Positions 18,838 through 28,706 are shown, numbered from the stretch's first letter. The stretch is 64,000 nt of DNA from Acidobacteriales bacterium 59-55 (GCA_001897435.1 MKSV01000011.1:62001-126000); one strand, 5' to 3'. The notes: a model not told the origin generated them from the letters alone. A program made the numbers and translations.

Positions 18838-21800
18838 GTGCCTTTGCTCAAGCTCAAGAAAGTCCAGATACTCGGCTTCAAATCCTTCTGCGACCGTACT
18901 GAGGTCCAACTCTCCGGCGAAGGCATCGCGGCCATCGTCGGACCCAACGGCTGCGGCAAGTCGAACATCTCCGACGCCATCACCTGGGTGCTGGGAGAGC
19001 AGTCCGCCAAATCGCTGCGCGGCATCAAGATGGAAGACGTGATCTTCGCGGGAACGCGAGACCGCAAACCGACGGGCATGGCCGAGGTATCGCTGACCCT
19101 TGTCGATCCCGAGGTCTATGACGGCGCCAGCCTGGACGACGAACCCGAAGTCGTCATCGACGATGCGCTGCCCAGCGATTGGGATGAGACGACCTTGCGC
19201 CAGCAACGAGCGGAAGAGACCGAAGAGGCCGTCGCTGAAGCGCAGCCTGGCACCGTCATCGAAGGCGAAGCAAAAGGTCCGCAGATTGTGCCCGCGTCAA
19301 CAGAGGTCGAAGGCGAAGCCGGCACAGCCGCAAACAATAATGTCGTGCTCAAGATCCGCCGTCGCAAGTTCGGCCGCGCTCCGGTCCGTGCGGGAGAGCT
19401 CACCATTACCCGGCGGCTGTTCCGTTCCGGCGACTCCGAATACCTTCTGAACGGCAAGATCTGCCGTCTGCGCGATATTCAGGATATCTTCATGGGCACC
19501 GGCCTCGGCGGCGAGTCCTACGCGATCATCGGGCAGGAGCGCATCGGTCAACTGCTCAGTTCGAAGCCTCTCGACCGGCGCGGCATTATTGAAGAGGCAG
19601 CGGGAATTACCCGCTTCAAGACCAAGAAGCGCCTCGCCGAACTTCGCCTCGAATCGGCTAAACAGAACCTCTCACGCGTCAACGACATCTTCGACGAAGT
19701 CACCCGGCAGATGACCACTCTCAAGCGCCAGGCGTCCAAGGCCGAGCGCTACGGCGCGCTGCGCGACGAGCTTCGCGCCCGGCTTCGCGTCGTGCTTGCC
19801 AGCCGCATGTCGCAGTTTGACGAGGAACAATCCGCCACCACGGAGAAGATTACCGCGCTGGCCACGCAGATCGATGCACAGTCCGCGGCTGTCGAAGAGA
19901 TGGACGCCGAGCATACCGAGGGCATCCGCACCGGCTACACCGTCGACCAGCAGATCCGTGAAGCCGGAGCCCAGGCCAACCAATCCGCCGTCGAGCTTGA
20001 GCGCATCGCCGCCCGCACCGCCGCAAACGCCGACCGCATTACCGAGTTGACGAGCCGTCTTGCATCGGGCGCAGATGACCTCGCTCAGGCTCGCGAGCAG
20101 CTTGCTGTGCTGAGCGGAGAGCTTGAACAGCACCGCAGCTTCCTCGAAAACGCGACTGCCGAATCAACTGGATCGCGCGAAGCCGCGCAACTCCATCAGG
20201 AGCAGGCGCAGGAGGCAGTGCGAGCCCTCGCTTCCGCCGAGCAGCAGGCCGAGCAGAACCGGCGAGCCACCATGCAGCTTGTTCAGCGCACCTCGCAGAC
20301 GCGGAATGAACAGGCACAGGCCGAAGCGGCACTGGCCGGCCTCGACCGTGAAGCCGAGCGGCTGCTCTCGGAGTCCGACATCGCGCGACAGGAGCTTGAG
20401 ACGCTTGGCTTACAACGCGGTCAGGTCAAGCTTTCTTTCGAGACTGTCACCGAGCGGCTGAAGCGTCTGGAAGCAGAGATTGCCGACCTTCGCCTTCAGA
20501 TCGAGGCTCGCCGTTCCGAAGAATCGCAGAGCAAACGCCACGGCGACCAGCTTCGCGGCGAGGTGGCCAGCCTCAATGGACGGCACAGCTCGCTCGAAGC
20601 CCTGATCCGCGAGCACAGCTACTCCACGGATACGGTGCGCAACATCTTCAAGCACAACGCCAGCAATCCGGGGCTCAATGGCACGACTCCGGTGGGTACC
20701 CTCGCCGACTTCCTTGAAGTCGACGGCAAATACGAGAGCGTTGTCGATGAATTCCTGCGCGACGAGCTTAATTACATCGTCGTCAAAAGCTGGGACGCAG
20801 CCGACGCGGGCATGAACCTGCTCAATACGGACGTCAGCGGGCGCGCCACTTTTCTCGTGCACCCCAATGACGCTCAGGCCAACTTCCCCTTCTCCGAAGG
20901 CATGACCAGCGCCGCCCAGACCACCACTGCGGGCATTGAAGGCGTCGTTCCGCTCAAGGACTGCGTCCGCGTCCTCGACGGGTTCGGCAAGTCGCTCGAA
21001 GTCATCCTGCCCAAACTACGCGAGGGCTATGTCGCGCCCGACTCGTACACGGCGCGGTCGCTGGCGCTGTCGAATCCGCAGTCATTCTTCCTTTCCCCCA
21101 CCGGCGAGACCTTCCACAACGTCACTGTCACCGGCGGGCGTCCTCGCGCGCAAGGACCGCTGGCACTCAAGCGTGAATTGACCGAAGTGCAGCACAAGAT
21201 CGAGAAGTCTGAGCAGGAGCTGGCGCAGACCGATCTGCAGACCGCCGATCTCCAGCATCAGATTGCTGACCTGAACGCCACCATCGAAAACAAGACCAAC
21301 GAGCGCCGCGAGGCCGAGCGCGAGTCTGCCAACTCCGGCGCGGCCCTGCGCCAAATGGAGACCGAGACCGCCCGCATCGAACGCCGCCTCGCCGACTGGT
21401 CGCTGACCAGCGAGCGCAACCGCGATGCGCGGAACCAGAAGATCGAACTTATCGACCGGCGCAAACAGGAGGCCACGGCATTCGAAGCTGAGCGCGCTAC
21501 GCTCGAAGCCTCGCTCGCCGACCTGCAGGCACAGCTTGAAGAACTTCGTGCCCAGCGCGAGCAGTTGCAGCAGGCAGCGGCTGCCGCCTCAGCCGATCTT
21601 GCAGGTTTAGAAGAACGGCGACGCAATGCCCAGGCTAACTTCGACCAGACTACGCGTCTCTACAACAGCCAGAATCAGCGCATTCAGCAGCTCGACCAGC
21701 AGCTTGCCTCTGCCGCGTCGGAAAAACTCCGCCGCGAGGAAGAGACTGCCGCGCTGGCCACACAGCACGCAGAGCTCACCGAACTCCGCGCTACCGCTGT

Positions 21801-22710
21801 AGCCGAGGGCGCACGCCTGACCGAAGAGGCAAATGCCCTTCGCGCCGCGATGACCGAACTCGATGGCCGGCTTCGCGCTCTCCGTCACGAGACTGAGTTA
21901 CTCCGCGAGCAGCGCGCCGCGCTCACTGCCCGCGCTGCCAAGCTGGCGTCCGACATTGAGCACATCGAGGCGACGTGCCTCAACGATCTCGCCGTCGAAG
22001 CCGTCTCCCTCCGCGAAGACGCGGGCATCATCCGCATCGAAGGCGAAGCCCTCGCCACCGAGGAAGAGGAGTCACGCGCACTGAAACAAAAGCTCGAAGC
22101 CATGGGGCCGGTGAACATGATGGCGCTCGAAGAGTACAACGAGACAACGCAACGCCACGGCTTCCTGGAAGCCCAGCGCAAGGACCTGCTCGACTCCATC
22201 GAAAATACTCAGGCATCCATCAAGGAGATCGACGACGTTTCGCGGCTCAAGTTCGACGAAGCCTTCAAGGTCATCAACGAGAACTTCAGCACCACCTTCA
22301 CCAAGCTCTTCGGCGGCGGCCAGGCATCGATGCGCCTTACCGATGCCGAGAACTCCGCTGAGAGCGGCATCGATATTCTTGCCTCCCCTCCGGGCAAAAA
22401 GTTGCAGAACATCCTCCTGCTCTCCGGAGGCGAAAAAGCGCTCACCGCGCTGTCCCTGCTGGTCGGAATCTTCCAGTTCCAGCCCGCGCCGTTCTGCATT
22501 CTCGACGAAGTTGACGCGCCGCTCGACGAGACCAACGTAGGTCGCTTCGCCAAACTGATCGCCGATATGTCTGCGACGACCCAGTTTGTCGTCATCACTC
22601 ACAGCAAGCGAACCATGGCTCAGGCCGATGTCATCTATGGCGTGACCATGCAGGAGCCCGGGGTCAGCAAGATCGTCAGCGTCAATCTGAATCGCCGCGC
22701 CGTAGCGTAA
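18838..22710 (+). CDS. smc: Chromosome segregation ATPase SMC with an acidic head insertion
   Basis: SMC dimerises and, with ScpA/ScpB, compacts and segregates the chromosome. It starts with GTG (MPLLKLKKVQILGFKSF). Walker A is GPNGCGKSNISDAI near residue 38, the signature motif LLSGGEKALTALSLL and Walker B FCILDEVDAPLDETN are at the C-terminus, and long Ala/Glu/Gln/Arg-rich coiled coils flank a hinge around residues 600-760. Between MAEVSLTLVDPE (about residue 81) and ITRRLFRSGDSEY (about 190) roughly 80 residues are extra and strongly acidic (DDEPEVVIDDALPSDWDE, AEETEEAVAEAQPG). Its 1290 residues exceed the usual 1150-1200. Confidence 0.95.
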   Translation: MPLLKLKKVQILGFKSFCDRTEVQLSGEGIAAIVGPNGCGKSNISDAITWVLGEQSAKSLRGIKMEDVIFAGTRDRKPTGMAEVSLTLVDPEVYDGASLDDEPEVVIDDALPSDWDETTLRQQRAEETEEAVAEAQPGTVIEGEAKGPQIVPASTEVEGEAGTAANNNVVLKIRRRKFGRAPVRAGELTITRRLFRSGDSEYLLNGKICRLRDIQDIFMGTGLGGESYAIIGQERIGQLLSSKPLDRRGIIEEAAGITRFKTKKRLAELRLESAKQNLSRVNDIFDEVTRQMTTLKRQASKAERYGALRDELRARLRVVLASRMSQFDEEQSATTEKITALATQIDAQSAAVEEMDAEHTEGIRTGYTVDQQIREAGAQANQSAVELERIAARTAANADRITELTSRLASGADDLAQAREQLAVLSGELEQHRSFLENATAESTGSREAAQLHQEQAQEAVRALASAEQQAEQNRRATMQLVQRTSQTRNEQAQAEAALAGLDREAERLLSESDIARQELETLGLQRGQVKLSFETVTERLKRLEAEIADLRLQIEARRSEESQSKRHGDQLRGEVASLNGRHSSLEALIREHSYSTDTVRNIFKHNASNPGLNGTTPVGTLADFLEVDGKYESVVDEFLRDELNYIVVKSWDAADAGMNLLNTDVSGRATFLVHPNDAQANFPFSEGMTSAAQTTTAGIEGVVPLKDCVRVLDGFGKSLEVILPKLREGYVAPDSYTARSLALSNPQSFFLSPTGETFHNVTVTGGRPRAQGPLALKRELTEVQHKIEKSEQELAQTDLQTADLQHQIADLNATIENKTNERREAERESANSGAALRQMETETARIERRLADWSLTSERNRDARNQKIELIDRRKQEATAFEAERATLEASLADLQAQLEELRAQREQLQQAAAAASADLAGLEERRRNAQANFDQTTRLYNSQNQRIQQLDQQLASAASEKLRREEETAALATQHAELTELRATAVAEGARLTEEANALRAAMTELDGRLRALRHETELLREQRAALTARAAKLASDIEHIEATCLNDLAVEAVSLREDAGIIRIEGEALATEEEESRALKQKLEAMGPVNMMALEEYNETTQRHGFLEAQRKDLLDSIENTQASIKEIDDVSRLKFDEAFKVINENFSTTFTKLFGGGQASMRLTDAENSAESGIDILASPPGKKLQNILLLSGGEKALTALSLLVGIFQFQPAPFCILDEVDAPLDETNVGRFAKLIADMSATTQFVVITHSKRTMAQADVIYGVTMQEPGVSKIVSVNLNRRAVA

Positions 22711-22778
22711 AGCTCCTTATGAAGAGCTCCCATGAGATTATTTGCCCAAAATCTGGACGAAACCCTTAATCTAAAGTC

Positions 22779-23411
22779 ATGCTCCCGCTCACGTTTGCCG
22801 CATTCGCCATCCTGACCGGGGCCCTCATCCTTTTGCGGCTGCGCTGGACACGCCTCTCCCCGGAGATACAGCGGTTTCTTATCGTGTGCTCCTGCACCAT
22901 ACTTGCTCTCGTCGGCGTTGCCAAGGCTACCCGCTGGAGCACGTCCTCAACCCACCTGAACGCCGCATTTTATTGGCTCGTTATCGCGAGTTATGGGATT
23001 CTGCTGGTTGTCTTCACGCTTTTGCGGCCGCGCTGGCTCACTACAATCATCGCCATCGTCCTCTTTATTCCCATTCTCTCGGCCAGCGCGTTTCTCCCGC
23101 TCGCCGAGCTGTTCAATCCTGACCAGCACACAATCGTCGACATCGGGCCTAACCTCACCAGCGACCTTGCGCCCTGGGGAACTGGAACCGCGCCGACCTC
23201 CGGGTATGACCTCAACATCTACTCTCATCCCTCGTGGACGCGCTTTCTTCGTCATCGCAGGCAGGGGTCTCATTACTACAGCGGCCAGTGCGATTCCTCA
23301 CGGGCCACGGCCACCCTTCAGCCCGACGGTGAGCACGTTCTCATGTCCTGTCCGGCGGCTCCGAACCAGCCGCCCGACGCTGCACGAAGCCTTGTAGTAA
23401 AGCTCTATTGA
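22779..23411 (+). CDS. Membrane protein of unknown function
   Basis: I do not recognise a family. The 210-residue product has about four hydrophobic helices in the first 115 residues (LTFAAFAILTGALILLRL, IVCSCTILALVGVA, YWLVIASYGILLVVFTLL, TTIIAIVLFIPILSASAFL) and then a soluble tail, probably periplasmic, with three cysteines and two histidines. It sits between smc and purC on the same strand, 69 bases after smc. Confidence 0.6.
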   Translation: MLPLTFAAFAILTGALILLRLRWTRLSPEIQRFLIVCSCTILALVGVAKATRWSTSSTHLNAAFYWLVIASYGILLVVFTLLRPRWLTTIIAIVLFIPILSASAFLPLAELFNPDQHTIVDIGPNLTSDLAPWGTGTAPTSGYDLNIYSHPSWTRFLRHRRQGSHYYSGQCDSSRATATLQPDGEHVLMSCPAAPNQPPDAARSLVVKLY

Positions 23412-23457
23412 ATTTTCTGCCTGAAAATCGCCACACAGGAGTGATACCGTCATTTCA

Positions 23458-24360
23458 ATGAACGAACCCAGCCAAGCCCTTATCCAGACCAGCCTCGGCG
23501 ACCTGCCCCTCGCCGCTCGCGGCAAAGTGCGCGATATTTACGACCTCGGCAACAGCCGGCTTCTCTTTGTCGCTACCGACCGCATCTCGGCCTTCGACCA
23601 CGTCCTCGCCACTGGCATCACGGACAAGGGCCGCATCCTCACCCAACTCTCGCTGTTCTGGTTCGACCTGCTCAAGGACGTCGTAAAAAATCACCTCGTG
23701 ACGGCGGACGCTGCGCAATTTCCCGCATCCTGCACGCCGTATCTGGAGCAGTTGAAAGGCCGCAGCATGTTGGTCAAACGAGCCGAGATGTTCCCGGTCG
23801 AATGCGTCGTCCGCGGCTACCTCTCCGGCTCCGGCTGGAAGGACTACCAGAAAACCGGCTCGGTCTGCGGCATTACCCTCCCCGCCGGCCTGCTCGAATC
23901 GGATAAGCTGCCGGAGCCCATCTTTACCCCCGCAGCCAAGAACAACGTCGGCCATGACGAGAACATCTCCTACCAGAAGATGGTCGACACGATCGGCGAA
24001 AGGCCCGCGGAAGACCTTCGCGACCTTAGTATCAAAATCTATGAAAAGGCCCGCAATCACGCCGCCGGCAAGGGCGTGATCCTTGCCGACACCAAGTTTG
24101 AGTTTGGCCTCATCGACGGCGAAATTACCCTTGCCGACGAAGTCCTGACTCCTGACTCTTCCCGCTACTGGCCCGCAGAGACCTATAGTCCCGGCGGAGC
24201 ACAGCCCTCCTTCGACAAGCAATACGTCCGCGACTATCTCGAATCCATCCACTGGAACAAGCAGGCTCCCGCCCCGGCGCTGCCTCCTGAAGTTGTCGAA
24301 AAGACAAAAGCCAAGTATCTCGAAGCCTTCCACCTGATTACCGGCCGCGCCGATCTATAG
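23458..24360 (+). CDS. purC: Phosphoribosylaminoimidazole-succinocarboxamide synthase
   Basis: This enzyme of de novo purine synthesis joins aspartate to CAIR using ATP. It is the longer, roughly 300-residue form. GKVRDIYDLGNSRLLFVATD at the start, FPVECVVRGYLSGSGWKDYQ, LPEPIFTPAAKNNVGHDENI and LADTKFEFGLIDGEI are conserved substrate-binding segments. The cvpA gene, often found near purine genes, follows after 12 bases. Confidence 0.96.
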   Translation: MNEPSQALIQTSLGDLPLAARGKVRDIYDLGNSRLLFVATDRISAFDHVLATGITDKGRILTQLSLFWFDLLKDVVKNHLVTADAAQFPASCTPYLEQLKGRSMLVKRAEMFPVECVVRGYLSGSGWKDYQKTGSVCGITLPAGLLESDKLPEPIFTPAAKNNVGHDENISYQKMVDTIGERPAEDLRDLSIKIYEKARNHAAGKGVILADTKFEFGLIDGEITLADEVLTPDSSRYWPAETYSPGGAQPSFDKQYVRDYLESIHWNKQAPAPALPPEVVEKTKAKYLEAFHLITGRADL

Positions 24361-24372
24361 CCCGAGGCCTCT

Positions 24373-24915
24373 ATGAGCCTGAATTATTTCGACTGGTTCC
24401 TGATTGCCATCCTGACCTGGTCCACCATCACGGCGTTCCTCCGTGGATTTCTGCTCGAACTGTTCGCTTTGGGAGGCCTCATCGCAGGTATTCTGCTCGC
24501 CTCCTGGAATTACCTTGCCCTGGCGGCTATCTTTGAGCGCATCATCACCACGAAGACAGTAGCCAACGTTACAGCCTTTCTTCTCATCGCCATCGGGGTG
24601 ATGATTCTTTGCGCGCTAGCCGGACACGCCCTCCACCGCACCGCCAACGCCATTGGACTTGGCTTCTTCAACCGTCTCTTCGGAGCCGTCTTCGGCTATC
24701 TCCGCGGCTGCCTGCTCTGCGTAGCTATCCTGATGGCGATAACCGCGTTTCTTCCGCCAACGAGCGCGGTCTCAAAATCTTCTCTAGCTCCCTATTTCCT
24801 TGCCGGAGCTCATGCTGTATCCTTCGTTGTACCTCACGACCTTCAGCAGCTTATTCTGAACGGCGCGGAACAACTCAAGCACACTGCACCCGATTGGATC
24901 AAACAGCACGAATAG
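24373..24915 (+). CDS. CvpA family membrane protein
   Basis: This 180-residue protein has four membrane helices. NYFDWFLIAILTWSTITAFLRG and GLGFFNRLFGAVFGYLRGCL are the conserved CvpA/colicin V production segments. E. coli CvpA is required for colicin V secretion and affects envelope and purine-related phenotypes. The gene is in line with purC (12-base gap) and the Fis-type gene (7-base gap), suggesting one transcript. Confidence 0.88.
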   Translation: MSLNYFDWFLIAILTWSTITAFLRGFLLELFALGGLIAGILLASWNYLALAAIFERIITTKTVANVTAFLLIAIGVMILCALAGHALHRTANAIGLGFFNRLFGAVFGYLRGCLLCVAILMAITAFLPPTSAVSKSSLAPYFLAGAHAVSFVVPHDLQQLILNGAEQLKHTAPDWIKQHE

Positions 24916-24922
24916 AGCGACA

Positions 24923-25246
24923 ATGAGTATGCATTCCAAATCTGGATCCCGAAGCGAGGACACTATCTTGAAGCGCGAAATGGACGGCCTCATCACGCAG
25001 ATGCACAGCGCCGGAGTCCCCTATGCGGATGCTGTTCGCCAGTTCAAGAAGCGCTACATCCTCGAAGTGCTCGCGCACCATAAGGGCAACCAGTGCAAGG
25101 CCGCCGACGAACTCGGCATGCATCGCAACACTCTCAGCCGTACGCTGGCCGAGCTTGACCTGGACACCGCGGCCATCCGCAACGGAATGCGCCGTCCGCC
25201 CAGCAGCGAGCGTCCGCGCGTTCAGAGCATTGCAAGCGCCCGTTAG
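24923..25246 (+). CDS. Fis-type helix-turn-helix DNA-binding protein
   Basis: This is a 107-residue protein with a C-terminal HTH_8 domain, QCKAADELGMHRNTLSRTLAELDL, like Fis and the C-terminus of NtrC activators. No AAA+ domain is attached. The preceding segment DAVRQFKKRYILEVLAHHKGN is the usual dimerisation helix. The basic tail (RRPPSSERPRVQSIASAR) may add DNA contacts. It lies between cvpA and a secretin gene; its target is unknown. Confidence 0.85.
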   Translation: MSMHSKSGSRSEDTILKREMDGLITQMHSAGVPYADAVRQFKKRYILEVLAHHKGNQCKAADELGMHRNTLSRTLAELDLDTAAIRNGMRRPPSSERPRVQSIASAR

Positions 25247-25274
25247 CCATCTTTGCCGTCTAACCCAGCAGTAG

Positions 25275-27224
25275 ATGAAGCACCCCACCCACTCCCGGCT
25301 CGGCAAAATCTCTCGAAGCACTGCTGTCTGCGCATTTCTCGGCCTTTCGGCGGCAGCTTTTGCGCAGTCCCCGCCTACCAGCCCGACTTCTGCCCCGGCC
25401 CATCCTGTCGACGTCTCACCTGCCCTGAGCACAAGCCAGCGACGTGAGGCCGAAAATGCCTATCTCGCCGGGGCACGCCTGCTCGACCGCAACGACCTTA
25501 CAGGCGCCGAGGCACAGTTTTCCAAGGCGCTGGAACTCAATCCCTCCAACCATGACTACATCATGGCTGCGAATGTGACCCGCGAGCACCGCGTCACCGA
25601 ACTCGTTCAGCAAGCCGGGAAGGCCCGCCTTCTGGGGCAGACAAAAAAAGCTGAAGCTTTGCTTGCCGAGGCCAGTCTGCTCGATCCGCAAAATCCGATA
25701 GTCACGCAGCATCTCCCGCAGGAGTCTGTCTCCGCCAGGTTCCATCCCGAGATTGAGAACCACGCCGAGCCCTGGCTCGAAGAGGGCCCATCCATTGCCG
25801 GGCCGGTGATGCTGTTGCCCAACTCCAGCACGCAGACATTCCACATTCGCTCAGATATTCAAGCCACGGTTCGCCAGGTTCTCTCCAGCTATGGCATCCG
25901 GGCAGTCTTCGACGATTCCATCGGGCATCAGAATCTCCGCTTCGACCTGGAAAATGTTCAATATGCACGAGCCGTGCCTATTCTGCTACAGATGGGTGGC
26001 CTGTTTGCCGTTCCGCTCGACTCCACCAGCGTCATCATCGCCAGCGACACGCCGGAGAACCGGCAGCGCCTCGAACGCCAGTTGCAGGAGACCATCAGTA
26101 TTCCCGGCATGACTCCCCAGGAGATGAACGACCTCGGCAATGTCGTCCGCAACGTATTTGATATCAAGCAACTATCAATCGAAAAAGGACTGGGCAACCT
26201 CGTTCTTCGAGCTCCCGAAGACACGCTGAAGGCCGTCAATCTTACCTTGGCCGACCTTCTCGACGGCACCAGCCAGGTGATGATTCAGCTCAAGCTCTAC
26301 TCCATCGACAAACGCCGTCAGCGCAATATCGGAACCCAGCTTCCCCAGCAGGTAGGGCTCTATAGCGTCTCCGGTGAGGCGGCCAAGATCGTCAACCAGA
26401 ACCAGGATCTGGTCAACCAGGCAATCGCTGAAGGTCTGGTTCCGGCGGGCGCAAGTAATATCGACATTGCGCTGGCCCTCATCGGTTCCGGTCTGGTTAA
26501 AAGCTCACTGTTATCTTCGACGGTCGGCTTCTTCGGCGGCGGTCTCACTCAGACGGGCGTTACTTCGAATGTCTTCCCCACCTTCAACCTCGCCCTCAAC
26601 TCCAGTAACAGCCGCGCGCTTGACGACATCCAGCTTCGCGTCGGAGATCGCCAGACCGCCAACTTCCGAGTCGGCACCCGCTACCCCATCACGACGTCTA
26701 CATACAGCACCGGCGGGGTCGCGAACTCATCCGCGCTGGCCGGCATCAATATCAATGGCGTCAGCGCTTCAAGCCTGCTCTCCCAACTGGGCGGGAACTC
26801 CACCGGAGTCACCATTCCCCAGATTCAGTACGAAGATCTCGGCCTCACTCTCAAAGCCACTCCGACCATACAGAAGTCCGGCGCGGTGAGCATGCATATC
26901 GACTTCAAGATCGAGGCGCTGGCCGGCACCGCACTCAACAATATCCCTGTCCTCAATAGCCGACAGTTCGTCTCCGACATCACCGTAGACAACGGCACCA
27001 CCGCTCTGCTGGTCAGTACGCTCACCAAATCGGAGTCTGCTGCCGTGAGCGGCATCCCCGGGCTCGGCGAGCTACCCGGCTTTCAGACCGCTGCCGCCGA
27101 CAAAGTCGCCGAAACCGATTCCAGCGAGCTGGTTCTGCTGATTACACCCCATGTCGTTCGTCGTCGCTCCAACACAATCGCGGGTCCCCGCATTGCACTC
27201 AACCTGCCGCAGCAACCAGACTGA
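25275..27224 (+). CDS. Secretin-family outer membrane protein with N-terminal TPR
   Basis: This is a 649-residue exported protein (leader ending AAAFAQSPP). An N-terminal TPR unit (ENAYLAGARLLDRNDLTGAE) is followed by a short secretin N-domain (NLRFDLENVQYARAVPILLQ) and an N1-like segment. The secretin C-domain carries VGDRQTANFRVGTRYPI, YEDLGLTLKATPTIQ, and SGIPGLGELPGF near the end, with ELVLLITPHVVR. Secretins form gated pores for type II secretion or type IV pili. No other secretion genes are nearby. Its end overlaps the convergent kinase by 26 bases. Confidence 0.88.
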   Translation: MKHPTHSRLGKISRSTAVCAFLGLSAAAFAQSPPTSPTSAPAHPVDVSPALSTSQRREAENAYLAGARLLDRNDLTGAEAQFSKALELNPSNHDYIMAANVTREHRVTELVQQAGKARLLGQTKKAEALLAEASLLDPQNPIVTQHLPQESVSARFHPEIENHAEPWLEEGPSIAGPVMLLPNSSTQTFHIRSDIQATVRQVLSSYGIRAVFDDSIGHQNLRFDLENVQYARAVPILLQMGGLFAVPLDSTSVIIASDTPENRQRLERQLQETISIPGMTPQEMNDLGNVVRNVFDIKQLSIEKGLGNLVLRAPEDTLKAVNLTLADLLDGTSQVMIQLKLYSIDKRRQRNIGTQLPQQVGLYSVSGEAAKIVNQNQDLVNQAIAEGLVPAGASNIDIALALIGSGLVKSSLLSSTVGFFGGGLTQTGVTSNVFPTFNLALNSSNSRALDDIQLRVGDRQTANFRVGTRYPITTSTYSTGGVANSSALAGININGVSASSLLSQLGGNSTGVTIPQIQYEDLGLTLKATPTIQKSGAVSMHIDFKIEALAGTALNNIPVLNSRQFVSDITVDNGTTALLVSTLTKSESAAVSGIPGLGELPGFQTAAADKVAETDSSELVLLITPHVVRRRSNTIAGPRIALNLPQQPD

Positions 27225-28653
27225 GACCGCCTTTGACCGGCAGCCATACTGAAAATACAGTTCCGTGCTGCTTCCCCCGTCGCGTCCTTGTGTGAATCGA
27301 TCCCTCGTGTTTTTCGACGATTCCCTTGCTCACCCATAGCCCGAGGCCTGTCCCCATCAGCTCTTTTGTAGTTTGAAATGGCTCAAACAGGTGCTCCATG
27401 ATATACGGACTGATTCCCTCGCCAGTATCACCCACCGTCAACCGAACACCTTTGCGGCCATCCATCCAGTTGGTCTGCGGATGCAGTCGAATCAGCAACC
27501 GCCCTCCCTCGTTCATGACATCCAGTGCATTTCGGATCAGATTATTGACCACCTGACGAATCTCGCCCTCTAAGCCCGTCACCAGCGGCGAATTAATCAG
27601 CTTCATCTCAACGCTGAGGCTACGCACCAGCAGTCTGCCTGTGTAGAGGGCCATCACCGTACGAAGGAGGTCAGCCAAGTCAATCTCCACCGGCTTACTT
27701 TGCTGCCGATGAAAACGCAGTGTCTGGAGCGTAATCTCCGTTACGCGAGCCAGTTCGTCCTGCGCGATCCGCGCATAGTCTTTGACCTCATCTATCGAGT
27801 CCGACTTCTGCACCAGATACAGCAGGTTGGTAATCGACTCCAGCGGATTGTTGATCTCATGCGCGATCGACGACGCCAGTTGCCCCACCGCCGCCAGTTT
27901 CTCCGATTTCCGCAGCGCTTCATCCTGCAATCGCGTCTGCGTCACATCCGTATTTACGGCTACCCCGCCTGTAACTTTTCCGCCCTGCATGATTGGCGCA
28001 GCTACACTTCGAATCCACCGTCCGGGTGTACTCACCGTCTCGGTCGAAGACTTGCCTGCCAGCGCTCCTTCCAGAGTCTTCAACTCAGATGGAAACTGCT
28101 CTCCACTCATCTTTCGTGCCCAGTGATTGCTGCGGACGTTCCCATCGAGTGAGGCGATATATACCCCATGCGGCATGCTCTCAATCACTGCATTCAACTC
28201 CGCCGTCCGCTGCTCGGTCAACTCGCAAGCCTTGCGCAGATCTTGCTGCTGCTGCCGCAACTCAGTCACATCACGAAAGGTAACGACGACTCCAAAAATT
28301 TCCCCTTCAGCCGAAACCGGCTGCGCTGAAATCTCTGCAATAAAGCTGCTTCCGTCCTTCCGAAAAAACATGTCCGGCAGATTGTTGATGGGCAGGTTTT
28401 GCTGAAACACCGAGTAGATAGGGCACTCCTCGGCGGGGAATCGTCCGCCATCCGGGAGATGATGATGGATCATCTTGTGAATATCGCCACCCACCAGCTC
28501 TTCGCTCTCAAAACCCAGCAGTTTCAATGCGATACGGTTGACAAAGGTACAGCGGCCTTCTCGGTCCAGACCCCAGATCCCTTCACCTGACGAATCCAGA
28601 ACAGCCTGCCATTCTCGCATCGCCCGCTGGTCTGTTACTGATGGTGCCATCAT
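27199..28653 (-). CDS. PAS-domain sensor histidine kinase (orphan)
   Basis: This 484-residue protein is predicted to be soluble; I see no membrane helix. It has a first PAS domain (LDSSGEGIWGLDREGRCTFV), a second PAS-like domain (residues ~155-250), then HisKA with the phospho-acceptor histidine in SSIAHEINNPLESITNLL, and HATPase_c with NNLIRNALDVM, DTGEGISP and GTGLGLWVSK. No response regulator is adjacent. The start ATGATG lies inside the last of three 20-base repeats, each of which contains GGAG and ATGATG. Confidence 0.92.
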   Translation of the reverse strand: MMAPSVTDQRAMREWQAVLDSSGEGIWGLDREGRCTFVNRIALKLLGFESEELVGGDIHKMIHHHLPDGGRFPAEECPIYSVFQQNLPINNLPDMFFRKDGSSFIAEISAQPVSAEGEIFGVVVTFRDVTELRQQQQDLRKACELTEQRTAELNAVIESMPHGVYIASLDGNVRSNHWARKMSGEQFPSELKTLEGALAGKSSTETVSTPGRWIRSVAAPIMQGGKVTGGVAVNTDVTQTRLQDEALRKSEKLAAVGQLASSIAHEINNPLESITNLLYLVQKSDSIDEVKDYARIAQDELARVTEITLQTLRFHRQQSKPVEIDLADLLRTVMALYTGRLLVRSLSVEMKLINSPLVTGLEGEIRQVVNNLIRNALDVMNEGGRLLIRLHPQTNWMDGRKGVRLTVGDTGEGISPYIMEHLFEPFQTTKELMGTGLGLWVSKGIVEKHEGSIHTRTRRGKQHGTVFSVWLPVKGGLSLVAAAG

Positions 28654-28706
28654 CTCTGCAACTCCGCCATCATCTCTGCAACTCCGCCATCATCTCTGCA
28701 ACTCCA
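28647..28706 (-). repeat. Three tandem 20-base units, each a ribosome-binding site plus start codon
   Basis: On the minus strand the unit CGGAGTTGCAGAGATGATGG occurs three times head to tail (28706-28687 with a first-base T, 28686-28667, 28666-28647). Each has GGAG followed nine bases later by ATGATG. The unit nearest the gene gives the kinase start. The two upstream starts each read MMAELQR and stop at a TGA overlapping the next ATG. The array therefore makes two coupled seven-codon leader frames ahead of the kinase. Confidence 0.9.
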
